From NCBI GenBank assembly GCA_946122785.1, contig CAMGYJ010000006.1, positions 71,425,676 to 71,489,675 on the forward strand: a stretch of DNA of 64,000 bases, in the 5' to 3' direction. Below are positions 31,809 to 42,223 of this stretch, one piece after another. Numbering within the stretch: the first letter of the stretch is position 1; every line of letters starts with the position of its first letter. This stretch comes from Linum tenue. Taxonomy: Eukaryota; Streptophyta; Magnoliopsida; Malpighiales; Linaceae. The notes beneath the pieces were generated by a model. The model did not search any database. It saw only the letters and a program-made list of their open reading frames with translations, and had not been told where the DNA came from. Both the position numbers and the translations under genes were made by a program.

Positions 31809-32151
31809 CCCTAAACAAATCTTGTCTAATTGCAATTTTTTTTTTCAGAATAAAATGCAGTGGGATTATTTGACCTTTTTCTTTATCCTTATAATCCACA
31901 ATTACATTTTTTCGGTAGAATTCTAAGTATTTTCCAATTAGAAGTTAAAAGATTAACATTAAGCATGAGGGAGCTGCAAATGGACTCGATCAACACGGAC
32001 AACGGCTGCGAATCGGAGCTGATGTGGAGGAACACATATACCATCGGAGCAATACAACAATTAAAACTAATTCATCACTAGTAATATTGTGCAACCTTTA
32101 TTCATACCCTAACAAAGCAGGCCGCCGACGTACAATTATTACAAAGTCGTT
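31809..32151. other. No gene seen
   Basis: Short AT-rich stretch and 3' flank of S1-like copy 2. No recognisable features. Confidence 0.5.
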
Positions 32152-32619
32152 CTAAATAAATCCCGACGACCACTTTGTCCAGTATTGATCTACGTTCTGT
32201 TTAATAAGTCTAAGATAAACACCGTCCTCTTTAGCAACCCAATATATGTTGTGTTTGTACTCCCTTTTCCCTTGATGGTTATCCTCCCAGTACGCGTCAA
32301 AGCTAGCGTAGCGATGATCATCCGTGGACAACTCACACGTCCACTTGGTCGTCCCCCAGATGTTCGGCTTGAATCTCCATGTAAACTCCGTCCCAACAGC
32401 CACATCGATATGTCCCCTGTCGTCTTTTCCCGACCAGCAGTGAACGTGCAAGACACCTTTGTACGTAGTCAACTCGTTGATGACGTGGACGTGCTTGTAC
32501 GGCCACAGGCTCGGAAATTTCCATGCCGACGAAGTTCCGGCGAGCGCCAAAGCCACGATCAGGACTAGAAGAAGAAGCGGTGACCTGGTGGTGATAGCAG
32601 TGACCATGGTTGATGACAT
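32152..32619 (-). CDS. Self-incompatibility S1-like secreted protein, copy 2
   Basis: An intronless frame gives 155 residues from the ATG at 32619 (MSSTMVTAITTRSP); a longer start 21 codons upstream would put a charged stretch before the signal peptide and is less likely. The signal peptide LLLLVLIVALALAGTSSA ends near residue 32. The mature part keeps KHVHVINEL, GVLHVHCWSGKDDRGH, TEFTWRFKPNIWGTTKWTCEL and IYWVAKEDGVYLRLI. As in copy 1 the C-terminal cysteine pair of the family is replaced (GKREYKHNIYW). It is extracellular by prediction. The copy is clearly a paralogue of the genes at 26119 and 37067, and its upstream region is shared with them. Confidence 0.88.
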   Translation of the reverse strand: MSSTMVTAITTRSPLLLLVLIVALALAGTSSAWKFPSLWPYKHVHVINELTTYKGVLHVHCWSGKDDRGHIDVAVGTEFTWRFKPNIWGTTKWTCELSTDDHRYASFDAYWEDNHQGKREYKHNIYWVAKEDGVYLRLIKQNVDQYWTKWSSGFI

Positions 32620-32885
32620 CGCCCCGTTTCTCTTTTGTTTTAATTTCCTTTCTTTTATTTGCTGTATAATCTCTCTTGACAATGGAAGTGTTGGTAAATG
32701 GACATGACACTTTTGATGAATTTGACTAGGGATTTATAATCTTGACAAGGTTTTGTAAGGAAATAAAGTTTGGAGAGTAAATCTTAGCTTGTGTGGTGAT
32801 AAGTGATAACAATGGTTATTGGATAAATTGTGGGATATTGTTGCTATTGAGAGAATAACCTTTCTTAGGCAAAAATTTTATTGTG
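32620..32885 (-). promoter_or_regulatory. Promoter of S1-like copy 2, shared with copies 1 and 3
   Basis: On the plus strand ACAATGGTTATTGGATAA, then TTGTGGGATATTGTTGC, then AACCTTTCTTAGG keep the order seen at copy 1. The TATA box is less clear than in copies 1 and 3. Confidence 0.5.
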
Positions 32886-33239
32886 ATTAAAATGCTTAGA
32901 CCAATGATTTTTTCCTTTTATATATAGTTTTTTTTCCTAGTATATATATAGTATTTGTATTATATCATAACTAACATAAAGGAGGGATATAAATATTATT
33001 TTTATGATTAATGAAAATATATCGTAATTACGGGAAAAATATCATTAAGCACGAGAGCATTATATTTGTAACATTGAAAAAAATATTGAGGTCGTAAGCT
33101 AACTCAATTCAAATTTGATAAAGACAATTTTACTTATAATCATTCAAGCAATCCCCTCCTACATCATGACTCATAAGTCTGTTTCTACTTCCTTTATCCC
33201 TTACAAATTTGATGGATGCAATTCTGCGTCGTTTTTTTT
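32886..33239. other. No gene seen
   Basis: AT-rich, with a short TATATATAT run near 32940-32950. No repeat ends recognised. Confidence 0.5.
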
Positions 33240-34900
33240 TTGTCTAGAGATATGAAGAAGAAGTCATTCACTGGTGTGATGCGAGGACATTGGAAAGACC
33301 AAAAGAAGAAGGGGGTTTGGCGTTCAAAAACTTTCACATGTTTAACCATGCTCTCATCGTGAAACAAGTGTGGCGTATGTTGCATAGCTTTGATGTGCTT
33401 TGGGTCAGATTGCTCAAAGGGCTTTACTATGCCAGAGGTGACCTTTTCTCAACAGCAAAAGGAAGGAGAGGATCATGGATTTGGAATGGTTTCTGTGACA
33501 CCAAAGACAAATTAAAAATCGGATTGGTGAAGGGGATAATGTCAGGGGAAGGTACATCTTTCCACAATGATCCTTAGGTACCATCTCTCCCTAATTTTTC
33601 TCTGCCTAGTTTGGGTTTGGAACCCTCAAAAGTGTGTGATTGGTTCTCCATGCCTGAGTGGAAGTGGGATTTGGAAGCTTTGATGGCAAATGTCCCAGAG
33701 GAGGTAGCGATGGCTATTTTGCGTGTCCAATTGACCCCATCAATGCTAAAGATAGATGATTCTGGAAATTCACAAACAATGGTGCATATTAGGTGAAATC
33801 TGCGTATCGAGCACTTTGAGAGACTCGTGACCAGCATATCAATGCTTTGTTGGTCAATTTGATAGGACCCAACAAGGATGATTGGAGATGGTTGTGGTCT
33901 TTGTCTCTAAAGATCAGATTCTTTATTTGGATGTGTGCAAAAAGTGTAATTGCAACCAGAGCTAGATTGCTCTCGTGTAAATGTGCACCGAGTGTAAGGT
34001 GCGCTATTTGTGAAAACCATGATGAACTATTATGCACTACTTGATCCATTGTCACCATGCGACAACCACCTGGTTGTCATCTGGTCTTCTTCATTCTATC
34101 CCCGTGCCCGAGACCTCGTTATCATAATGGTTCTTCAAGCTGAAAGATTATTTTTTGGAAGTCCAGATTAAGAAGGTTGCTTGCTATTTGTGGAATATCT
34201 AGATTGCTCGAAATGGATTTTTTTCGAATCCAAGGTTCCTTCCCTAACCATCGTTGCAATGACGGCTGAGTGCGACTTCCATTGTCTTGAAGAAGCTAGG
34301 ACTCACCCTCAAGCCTCTTCAACCTCTAGATCAGCATCATTGCCCCCTAAGTCAAGGGTATCCCGTTCACACCCTTTACCACCGCCTTTTGCATTTCCTC
34401 GTGTTGTGCACTGTGATGGCTCTTTTTCTTCTGTTTCATAGGTGGTGGCTTATGGGATCACTATTGCTGACTCCATGGTCAAGTGTATGACGGACGGGCT
34501 GAGACTCTCTTTTGTTCCTGTCCGATTCAAGCGGAAGCAGTTGCTCTCCTCAATGCATTTGTGTTGGCGGCCCAAGTGACCTGCCCCACGTGTGTGAAGT
34601 TAGATTGTGAGGCGCTGACAACAACCCTGAAGAAGGCACCCAATCTCTGGCAATGGCAGTGCAAGGCAACGTTGTCCCGTGTCATCGACATTCTCCATTA
34701 TGGAACTTGGATCACAGTGGAGTTCACTCCGAGACGTTTCAATGACATTGCTGATTGGGTGGCTAAGAGTGCTCGTGAAGGTTGTTTACCAGTGGACTGG
34801 ATTACTAATGCGAACTTGATTAAACCACTGTTGTAATCTGTTTGCTCCCCTTGCATTGGATTTAGGAAAAAAAAGTTTCATATTTTCAAAAAAAAAAAAA
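33240..34900 (+). pseudogene. Decayed LINE ORF2 3' part (thumb, zf-RVT, RNase H) with poly(A)
   Basis: In shifting plus-strand frames this gives RPKEEGGLAFKNFHMFNHAL and IVKQVWRML, typical of the region after the LINE reverse transcriptase. It continues with KIRFFIWMCAK near 33910 (zf-RVT entry), then an RNase H half with QAEAVALLNAF, KLDCEAL, VEFTPRRFNDIADWVAKSA near 34530-34790. It ends in a poly(A) run at about 34888-34901. Many stops and frameshifts make it an old copy. It is 5' truncated and no target duplication was identified. Confidence 0.75.
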
Positions 34901-35067
34901 GTTAAAAGTCTTCAAAAGTAGGGGGAGACATGATGACATTGGGTTTATTGGAACTTTTATTGTGTGGGAGCAACACAGTAATATAGTAGTGGATGATACT
35001 AATCATATTGCAAAAACAAAGTATGGTTAGTGTATATTTATATGTAGGTGAAGATATATTGAGAAGG

Positions 35068-35200
35068 TTACTTTATCCAATATTGATCTTTATTATATTG
35101 AATAATTGTAAGGTAAACACCATTTTATTTAGAATCCCAAATATGTTTTCCTTGTACTTCCTCCTCCCTTCTAGCATATTTTATTATTCTAGACGAGGTT
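35068..35200 (-). pseudogene. S1-like gene, C-terminal fragment (copy 4)
   Basis: On the minus strand the text reads HIWDSK, a stop, then NGVYLTIIQYNKDQYWIK and a stop. It aligns with the last 30-40 residues of copies 1 and 2 (YWVAKEDGVYLRLI, DQYWTKW). The rest of the gene is missing and an in-frame stop is present. It shows that the cluster once had at least four members. Confidence 0.65.
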
Positions 35201-35259
35201 TCTTGGTTTGGCCTCGGTGAAAGAATTAGATCAATAGAATTTGAATACAGAGATGTTGG

Positions 35260-35990
35260 CGCAGATTAGACACCTTGCAAGGACTGACACCTTTCTATCA
35301 GGCAACGCCTCCATCGTCGGCAAAAGTCCTTGCAGAAGCTCTGACGCAAAGAACTTAAGATTTAGCTTAATTGGCATATCCCAAACCTTAATCCAGTGTC
35401 TGATCCATCGTACTACATTCTAGCTTCCATTTACCCACCATTCGGGATTTCTGCTCAGCCAATTTATAACTAGTTTTCACCGTATAAACACCTGGCAGGT
35501 CCTCCCGCCAAACGAGGCTATCCGACAGACCCTCGATAAAGGGATTTCCAAAATACATTGTACCATCTTCGGATAGAATGTCGAATGTATACACTCCAAA
35601 CACCATTTTCCTCGATCTTTATCAATCATTTTTTAGACCAACTCATTCCCAGCTAAAAGGGCCTTTGATCGAATTAACGGTCGATCCAGATGAATCGATC
35701 AAATCCAACCTTCCGACACCATCGGTATGACTTATGAGGTCACCCAAGCCAATATGCCAAGCCATGCTCTGTCTGAGTAACTGACAACTATGAAGCACCC
35801 CCTTGCCAACCCCATGAAGGTATTGCATCATACCCGAAAAGATGGATCCATGGGGGAGTACTTACCCTTACAAATTTGTGTCAATAGTGAATCAGGCTCC
35901 GAATGAATCCACCACACAATCTTCGCTAGAAGAGTCTGGTTAAACAACTCAAAACGATGAAAGTCCAAGTCACCCTCTGCTAAGATGTCA
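35260..35990 (-). pseudogene. Decayed LINE ORF2 fragment
   Basis: On the minus strand, near 35950-35850, the text NQTLLAKIVWWIHSEPDSLL then IWKGKYS-like sequence (QICKGKYSP) is visible. Next, near 35500-35430, comes SDSLVWREDLPGVYTVKTSY, then MPIKLNLKFFASELLQGLLP near 35380-35310. These are the post-RT and zf-RVT regions of an L1-type LINE in the normal order. Frameshifts and stops are frequent. It differs in orientation and extent from the LINE relic just to the left. Confidence 0.7.
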
Positions 35991-36800
35991 TTAATTTGAA
36001 TAATGGTAAGGTGTTATTAATTTTGGTTTAATTATCTTTGTTGATTGATATTTATCTAACTTATATTCAAAAGTATACGATGGACTGAATTCGTTATTAT
36101 GTTTTCATTATTGATGTCGACATATTTAACGACAAAAAAATTATATCAAAATTTTAAAAAAGTTACATAAAATGTTCGTCGTAATTAATTATTGCTATCT
36201 ATATAAAAAATAAAAAATATATATAATTAAAATGATAAAATCTATGCTAAACTACATTATCACAAAAATGAAAATTTGGCACTTTGACATTTTAACACTT
36301 ATTATTGGAGCAAAATTCACATTTGGCGAAGCCAAATTATCAAATTCATCTAGCATTATTGCACTTTGGAACTCCCTTGTTGGAGATGGTTTAAAGAGTT
36401 ATAGTTCAAGATAGATCGAATTATATTTGATTGCAAATCAAAACAGAATGTGCAACATAACTTATACTTAAGTGACATTCGATACATTTAACCCTTGAAT
36501 CGGTATTCCATGCATTATCACTCAGATTTTCATGTTTTTCTTCATTTTTATTTCAAATTGAAACTTTATCTTTCTCTTTGCATACTTGATCATATGATTT
36601 AAGATATAAACTATAAAGAAAAAAAAAGGGATTGGTGCGAACACTATTAAAGATGACAAAAATATCCGCAACCGTGATATGGACATAATTTCAATTTTTT
36701 ACCTGATCCTTATACGAATATAGTATCGATAAAACCCTAACTACATTAAGTAGGATAAAGAATATACACTAACTGTCCCAACCCTACCTGTTGCCATCCC
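35991..36800. other. No gene seen
   Basis: Strongly AT-rich. No recognisable coding, RNA or repeat feature. Confidence 0.5.
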
Positions 36801-37066
36801 CAAACATTATTATCCAAGGATTGTTTTTCCTAAAAAGGTTTTCCTAGCAATAGCAATAGTATCCCCACAATTACTAAACCACCATTGTTATCATCATGGT
36901 TAAAATTAACTTTCCAATTTTATTTAATTAATACAACCTTATCAAGATATAAATTTTTAACTAAGTCCCATTAAAGTGCCCCATGCCTATATAAACACTT
37001 CCATCTTAGTGGAAAGCACCACAAACCCATAATACGAACGAAAAAACAAACAAGAAATTGCCAACC
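36801..37066 (+). promoter_or_regulatory. Promoter of S1-like copy 3
   Basis: A TATA box TATATAAA at 36988-36995 lies about 70 bp before the ATG, the same spacing as in copy 1. Upstream, AAAAAGGTTTTCCTAG, TATCCCCACAATTA and ACCACCATTGTTATC are the inverted counterparts of the blocks flanking copies 1 and 2. Confidence 0.6.
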
Positions 37067-37769
37067 ATGGTCACAACCATCACTAGGTCACCGCTGCTTC
37101 TTCTTCAAGTCCTACTTGCGACGGTTGCAACACTACTCGCCGGAACCTCATCGGCGTTCAGCCTTTGGCCGTACCAGCACGTCCACATCGTCAACGACTT
37201 CCCCGCCGACGATGATACGGTCTTGCACGTCCATTGTTTCTCGAGAAACGACGACAGAGGGCACGTCGATTTGGGTGTTGGGAAGGAGTTCACATGGCGG
37301 TTCAAGCTCAACGCATTCCGGCCGACGAGGTGGAGGTGCGAGGTGTACGCCGATGACACTAATCACCATGCCACATTTGCAGTGGCGTAGCCAGATTTTG
37401 AATGGACCGGGATCCTTAAAATTTTTGAATTGATTGGGGTCTTTACGTGAGTTAATATCAGCGAAAGTACGGGGTCCTATCTTTCAAGAATCATACTAAA
37501 CGCATATATTTAAAGGATTTTGACACCCAAATTTTTGCTAAGTGGGGTCCTAGGACCCCTCTCCTCAAAGGCTCCCTCCGCCACTGACATTTGTTGTGTA
37601 CGCGCAGAATTTCAAGTTCTACTATTGGATTCACAAAAACAATATATATTGGCATGTTAAAGATGATGGGATTTACGTCCACGTTTTCCAAGAGCACCAA
37701 GATGTATACGTAATACCATGGGGTAGTACCGCAGGAGATACAATAATGGATGTAGGAACTAGTTCATAG
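37067..37769 (+). pseudogene. S1-like secreted protein gene, copy 3, split by a hAT MITE
   Basis: The gene starts at the ATG at 37067 (MVTTITRSP), with signal peptide text LLLLQVLLATVATLLAGTSSA, then HVHIVNDF, VLHVHCFSRNDDRGH, EFTWRFKLNAFRPTRWRCEV. At 37380 a 207 bp element with duplicated ACATTTG interrupts it and brings a TAG three codons later. Beyond the element (37587 on) the same frame resumes with YWIHKNNIYWHVKDDGIYVHV and ends in TAG at 37767-37769 after a tail longer than in copies 1 and 2. Apart from the insertion no lesion is visible, so inactivation may be recent. Excision or splicing of the insert could in principle leave a readable gene; this is inference. As written, only a C-terminally truncated product of about 107 residues is encoded. 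Confidence 0.85.
37380..37586. mobile_element. hAT-type MITE, CAGTGGCG family (H1), inside S1-like copy 3
   Basis: The ends are CAGTGGCGTAGCCAG and CTCCCTCCGCCACTG, flanked by ACATTTG at 37373-37379 and 37587-37593. The readable duplication is 7 bp, but the related copy at 40212 has a perfect 8 bp one, so hAT is the best call. The element is 207 bp long with no coding capacity. Confidence 0.85.
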
Positions 37770-38049
37770 TTATATAATACTTTCATTAGTGTTTGAATAA
37801 GGTCAGAGAAGTGTAAGTGGTGCCGGATTAGGTTAAAGTATTGTATCTCATGGCTATTAAATAAAAAAACTACTTATGTTGTCGATGTGTAATGATTAAT
37901 ATTGTCTCTCCCTTTTCGATATTTTGCCTTCTTTATTTCATATTTTCTCCTCGAACCATTTTCCTTTGTTTTGTATATATGCGACTCGGAGAGTCCTTGA
38001 CAGTCATACAGATGGAGATGATGTAAGTTCATATTAGAAACAGAAAATA
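37770..38049. other. S1-like copy 3 downstream region; no gene seen
   Basis: AT-rich 3' flank leading into LINE-derived sequence at about 38050. Confidence 0.45.
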
Positions 38050-39290
38050 CATGAAAACCCAAAGCAGGGAGTGAACCTGACTTGCGAAGAAGTCAGTACA
38101 CTTGTTCCCTTCTCTATAGATATGGGATATAGAGACTTCTCACTGGCGACTAAGGAGAGCCTGGAAACGGTCAATAATGGATGCATGTTGATGATCGGAT
38201 TGGTCTCTATTATGCATAAGTTGCACGACACACTTGGAGTCAAGCTCCCCTCGTACTCGTTGAGAGCCCTTATCTCATACCAAATGAAGACCTTCTACAA
38301 CGCCTCTCAATTCAGCTTGGGTGATGGAACATATCCCCATGTTTAAAGCTAATGATGCAGTGCAACATCTTGTATGATATCTAATAAGGTCACCTGCAGC
38401 TGCCTGACCTGATAAAGAAAGAACGGAATCGTCGGAATTGAGAGTTATTCACTCGGGAGGGGGCAGTTTCCATGAGATCTCCACCTCCATTCTGATTGAC
38501 AGACTAGGCGTATGGACAAGGCCGTCTTTTTCCATGGCATTCCTCGCTACATTAACCCATGCCACTGAAGAAAGGCTTCGTTCTTGTCTGTGAAGACTCG
38601 GTTGTTCTTTCCCGTCAAAGAGACCAACAGGTGATCCGAAATTGCAGGCCATGATGCTGGTAATAGAGCTGTAAACGAACCGAGTTGAGTCGAGTTTTTG
38701 CTTAGTTTAAGCTCAGCTCGTTTATAAATTTTGCAGTTCGAGCTCGGCTCGAGCTCGAATTTTGATAATCCGGCTCGAGCTCGACTTGGTAGAGCTCGGT
38801 AAATGTCATTAACACAACTTGTCAAGCTAAGTACAAGCTCGGCTCAAGATAAGCTCGATTTGAAATCATTCTTGTTGAAAAATGTGTACACATAAGAATT
38901 TAAATGATAAAAAGAACTGTAAAAACCATAAATAACATCTAACTTCCATAAACATCCGTATTAACAAGGTAATTTTCATGTTCATAAGAGTAATTAATCA
39001 TTCCACAAGCTCTAAACAAGCCAGCCCGCGAGCTTATCAAGCTGAGCTGGCCTAGCTCAAACTTGGCTCGTTTACTAACGAGTCGGCTCGTGAGCCAGCT
39101 TGTTAAATAACAAGTAGAGTGTCAAACGAGTTTTTTTCTATTCGAACGCCGAATTGCTCGCGAGCGGCTTGACTCATTTGCATCCCTACTGGTAACGTAT
39201 GTATTTCAGTATCCAATCATGTACTGTGCTATCGAGTGTCGAAGAAGCGTTGTTGTTTAGAAAGCTGAGTGAGCTTGCAATTCATCCAAT
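38050..39290 (-). pseudogene. LINE RNase H relic, split by hAT element F
   Basis: On the minus strand, 38660 down to 38050 gives ISWKLPPPE, then SGQAAAGDLIRYHTRCC, ITQAELRGVVEGLHLV, RGELDSKCVVQLM and IIDRFQALLS in shifting frames: the RVT_3 RNase H of a LINE. The AEL and LDSK positions of the active site are recognisable. Sequence right of element F (39189 on) is probably its upstream continuation, but I could not confirm LINE protein text there. Confidence 0.6.
38664..39188. mobile_element. hAT-type MITE, GAGCTCG iterons (element F)
   Basis: The left end is TAGAGCTGTAAACGA and the right end TCATTTGCATCCCTA. CTGGTAA is duplicated at 38657-38663 and 39189-39195. Subterminal units are GCTCGAGCTCG and AGCTCGGCTCG on the left and GGCTCGTTTACTAACGAG and GCTCGTGAGC on the right. 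No coding capacity. Confidence 0.8.
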
Positions 39291-39939
39291 CTTATGAATT
39301 GGAGTTTGCTAATTTATAGGATTGTTAAATTATATATTGCACTCTATATGATGTCTAAGACATTATATAGTATGTGAGCAAAAATGTATTTTAAAATAAT
39401 TTAAAAAGAAATTATGTATCATAAATTGCTTCGATATTATGAAATAACATGATTTGTACTAGTTAGAATTTATGAAATAAATTATGTGATACCAACATAG
39501 CATAACATGGGATTAGTTAATGATACAATTTTGAATGTTATTATTTTTTCATCAAGAGATCAATCAAGTGAATCATAGATGACATACAAAATGAATGTAT
39601 CAAACATGCATGAGTCAAGATTTTAGTAAACTAAGTCTAGCTCAATTCAACTCATTTGCAGCCCAACCTGCAATCCCATAACTCAACCAAGATCGACGGA
39701 TAAATCAAGATGAGTATGTAAATACACGGGATTTTTATTAATTTGAGGACGTTTCGCGTCTTGACTCAAATGTGTCCACTCTTTTACACCTAGGATTTGA
39801 AATTATTTCTCAAGCCAACCACTAGTTGAATTTTTTTAGGATGGACTTCAAACCCCTAGAGAATTTTAGAGAACAGAAATCAAACAAGCTTTCTTCCTCA
39901 CAAGCTAACCGCAATAGAAAGCCTCTACCCGCTACCTGT
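39189..39939. other. No gene seen
   Basis: AT-rich intergenic sequence without recognisable features beyond the edge of the LINE relic. Confidence 0.5.
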
Positions 39940-40150
39940 AAGAGTATGGTAAAGATCCGACATAACATTCTCCTAACAACTCGAGTTATTAGAATCAACC
40001 GGTTTATGACATAATATCAAATCTGATTTGGTTTGGTCGTGTGCTCGAATCTCCACGACCCCCAATATTAATTAACATATATAATTAACGCACAAGATAT
40101 GATGTGTCTGTGCAAACTTCAATCCCGTGAGTTGGTTTTCGTGACTAGTT
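39940..40150 (+). repeat. TRIM-like relic
   Basis: TCCTAACAACTCGAGTTATT and CGGTTTATGACATAATATC match the LTR-like part of the 14459 element. TGTGCAAACTTCAATCCCG and GAGTTGGTTTTCGTG match its short interior (14415-14447). The order is LTR then interior, so this is the left half of an element. Confidence 0.5.
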
Positions 40151-40211
40151 TATGTGTTCTTCTCATCATCTCCTCTTCTGCCTATTATACTTTCTCGGAG
40201 TCTGCAATGGC

Positions 40212-40792
40212 CAGTGGCGGATCCAGGGGGTGGCCACCCCGGGCCCCGGCCCAGCCCTCCTTTGGATCCGGAACTAGTATAGCTCTAATGAGTTTATCGA
40301 TTTAACCATTTGGCCCAGTGTTATTTTATAATAAAATTGTGTGTAATTAGGAAAATGGGTAAGATGAACATATTCAAATGACAACTCTAAATTTAGCTTG
40401 AAAATTCTAGCTCCAATAATTCTCATATAAAGAAAAGCAAACAATGAAACCTAAAATTCTAAAACGTAAAAGACTAAAAGAAATATGAGGTTTATTCTCT
40501 TAAGAAATTACTTGAGCAGCTGTTGAAAATAGGAATTGATTAGTCGATTGTATTGACATTTGCGAAACAAAATGAACGATAAATTTCTCTCCAATTGGTT
40601 AACTATTTTATCTTAAAGAGAGTATGCTATTGATGTGGATGTAAACTCTATTATTGATGAATTCACTGTATTAAAATTTAAAAGATTGACGTGTACAATT
40701 GATATTGTAAAAAAAACTGTAATTTTTTTACGATATCTAATTTTCTAATGAAATGCGGCCCAGTGCTACGCTGTGTCCTGGATCCGCCGCTG
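40212..40792. mobile_element. hAT-type MITE, CAGTGGCG family (H2)
   Basis: The ends CAGTGGCGGATCCAGG and CCTGGATCCGCCGCTG are inverted with one mismatch. A perfect 8 bp target duplication GCAATGGC lies at 40204-40211 and 40793-40800. At 581 bp it is longer than the copy in the S1-like gene; the interior is AT-rich and non-coding. Confidence 0.9.
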
Positions 40793-40800
40793 GCAATGGC

Positions 40801-42223
40801 TAGCTTCTTATTTTGTCCAGACCTTCCCTCTTTTCCTTGATTTCCTTCCCTGCAGTATACACTCAACAGAGATGCACAACAAAATTTGATTGAGCAGATT
40901 CCTTTTCTTACCTTTCCCTCGTTATTGTTTGCAGAAAGGAAAAGATTGTTCAACACAGCAACCAATCAAATTCTCCCCCTCAACAGGCAAAACTACTCGA
41001 ATGCCATAATAGGCTATTCATGTTCCTTTTTTTTGAACCCATTAGGGAGGCATCTAACACTTATACGACCCAACCAACAGCTTTCATTTTCGGTTGTCCC
41101 TATCGTCTTGTTTAAGGTGGTGGGCTAGCAGGCAATTAAAGCAGGGAGCTGAGGAAGACGAGTAAATTCAGAATTTGATCCGACTTTATTGCCAGAACTA
41201 TGCATATGAATATGATATGAGGCAGCATAGCAGCCCTTTCAGCTGCCTCCCATCCAACTTCTCACCGCATTCAATGCAAGCTGCTGCTGCTGCCGCTGCA
41301 GTAAGCCAGCAGCCTAGCTTCATCGATACTCTGACCATCACGACAATTTCTGGTCCCTTATAGCTCTAGTCCTTCACCGTTCCGCCTGGCACTATTGACC
41401 CCCCGGCAGCTTTGGCTCTCAAACACGTTATCGTGGTAAGAAAGTGATTAAATATCATAATAACTTAAGTTATTGAGATCCACTTCCAGAAGAAATTGGA
41501 CCGATTGCTCAAGTGCGATAAGATGATTGATCACTCTTTGATAGGCAAAGAGTAGTGACAGAGGGAGGTGTTAAGAAGAGGGGTCCTAAGATCCAACTTG
41601 ACAAAAAATTATGCTATAAACCCCTTAAAATATATATAGTTTAGTACGGTCCTTCAAGTTTATGACCTCCAAGTTTATGACCTCCTAATCTCGTCGATGT
41701 TAATTCATCAATCTAAGCATTCCAATCAACTCGAAATATATTAAATACACACGTATTAGTGTTGATAAATATCTAAGGACCCCAATAAACACAAACTGTC
41801 AGAGAGTGTAAACAAGAGTGAAGATTCATATACTCTTATAGCCCAAAATGTGTGCATATACATACTAATACTATGTTTCAGTATATAACCTGACTTAAAC
41901 AAAAGAAACTACACAAAAACGAGGGCCAAAACAAGAGAAGAGTTTCAAACAACAAAAGAGACTTGGCCAAAACAAGAGAAGAGTTTCAAACAACAAAAGA
42001 GACTTTCATGAACCGGAAGAAAGAGAACCCTAATCTCTTAAAATTTCACCTTTGACCTATACTTGATATGGAGAGCCGGCAAAAACCCTACTTTAGCTTA
42101 ACCCATCGCCGACCTAAGCTTTTGGTCGCAAACAAAAAAGAACTTCGCCGGCCGTCGCTAAAACGAACAAAAACACATGTGGCCAAAAGTTGAGAGGAGA
42201 GAGATCATACACATGGTCAAAAA
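40801..42223. other. No supported gene; third CAGTGG-family copy
   Basis: 41549-41800 (GACAGAGGGAGGTG, AGAAGAGGGGTCCTAAGATC, ATATATAGTTTAGTACGGTC) matches the reverse complement of the 37380-37586 element and is a diverged, right-truncated copy. A short open frame with an alanine run near 41270-41300 is not supported as a gene. A 46 bp direct repeat AAACAAGAGAAGAGTTTCAA with AACAAAAGAGACTT occurs twice at 41925-42005. Confidence 0.5.

Noticed and set aside
41169..41363. Small plus-strand frame with an alanine run
   Set aside because: No recognised family, no sign of splicing or promoter; the run comes from a CTG/CTGCCG repeat.
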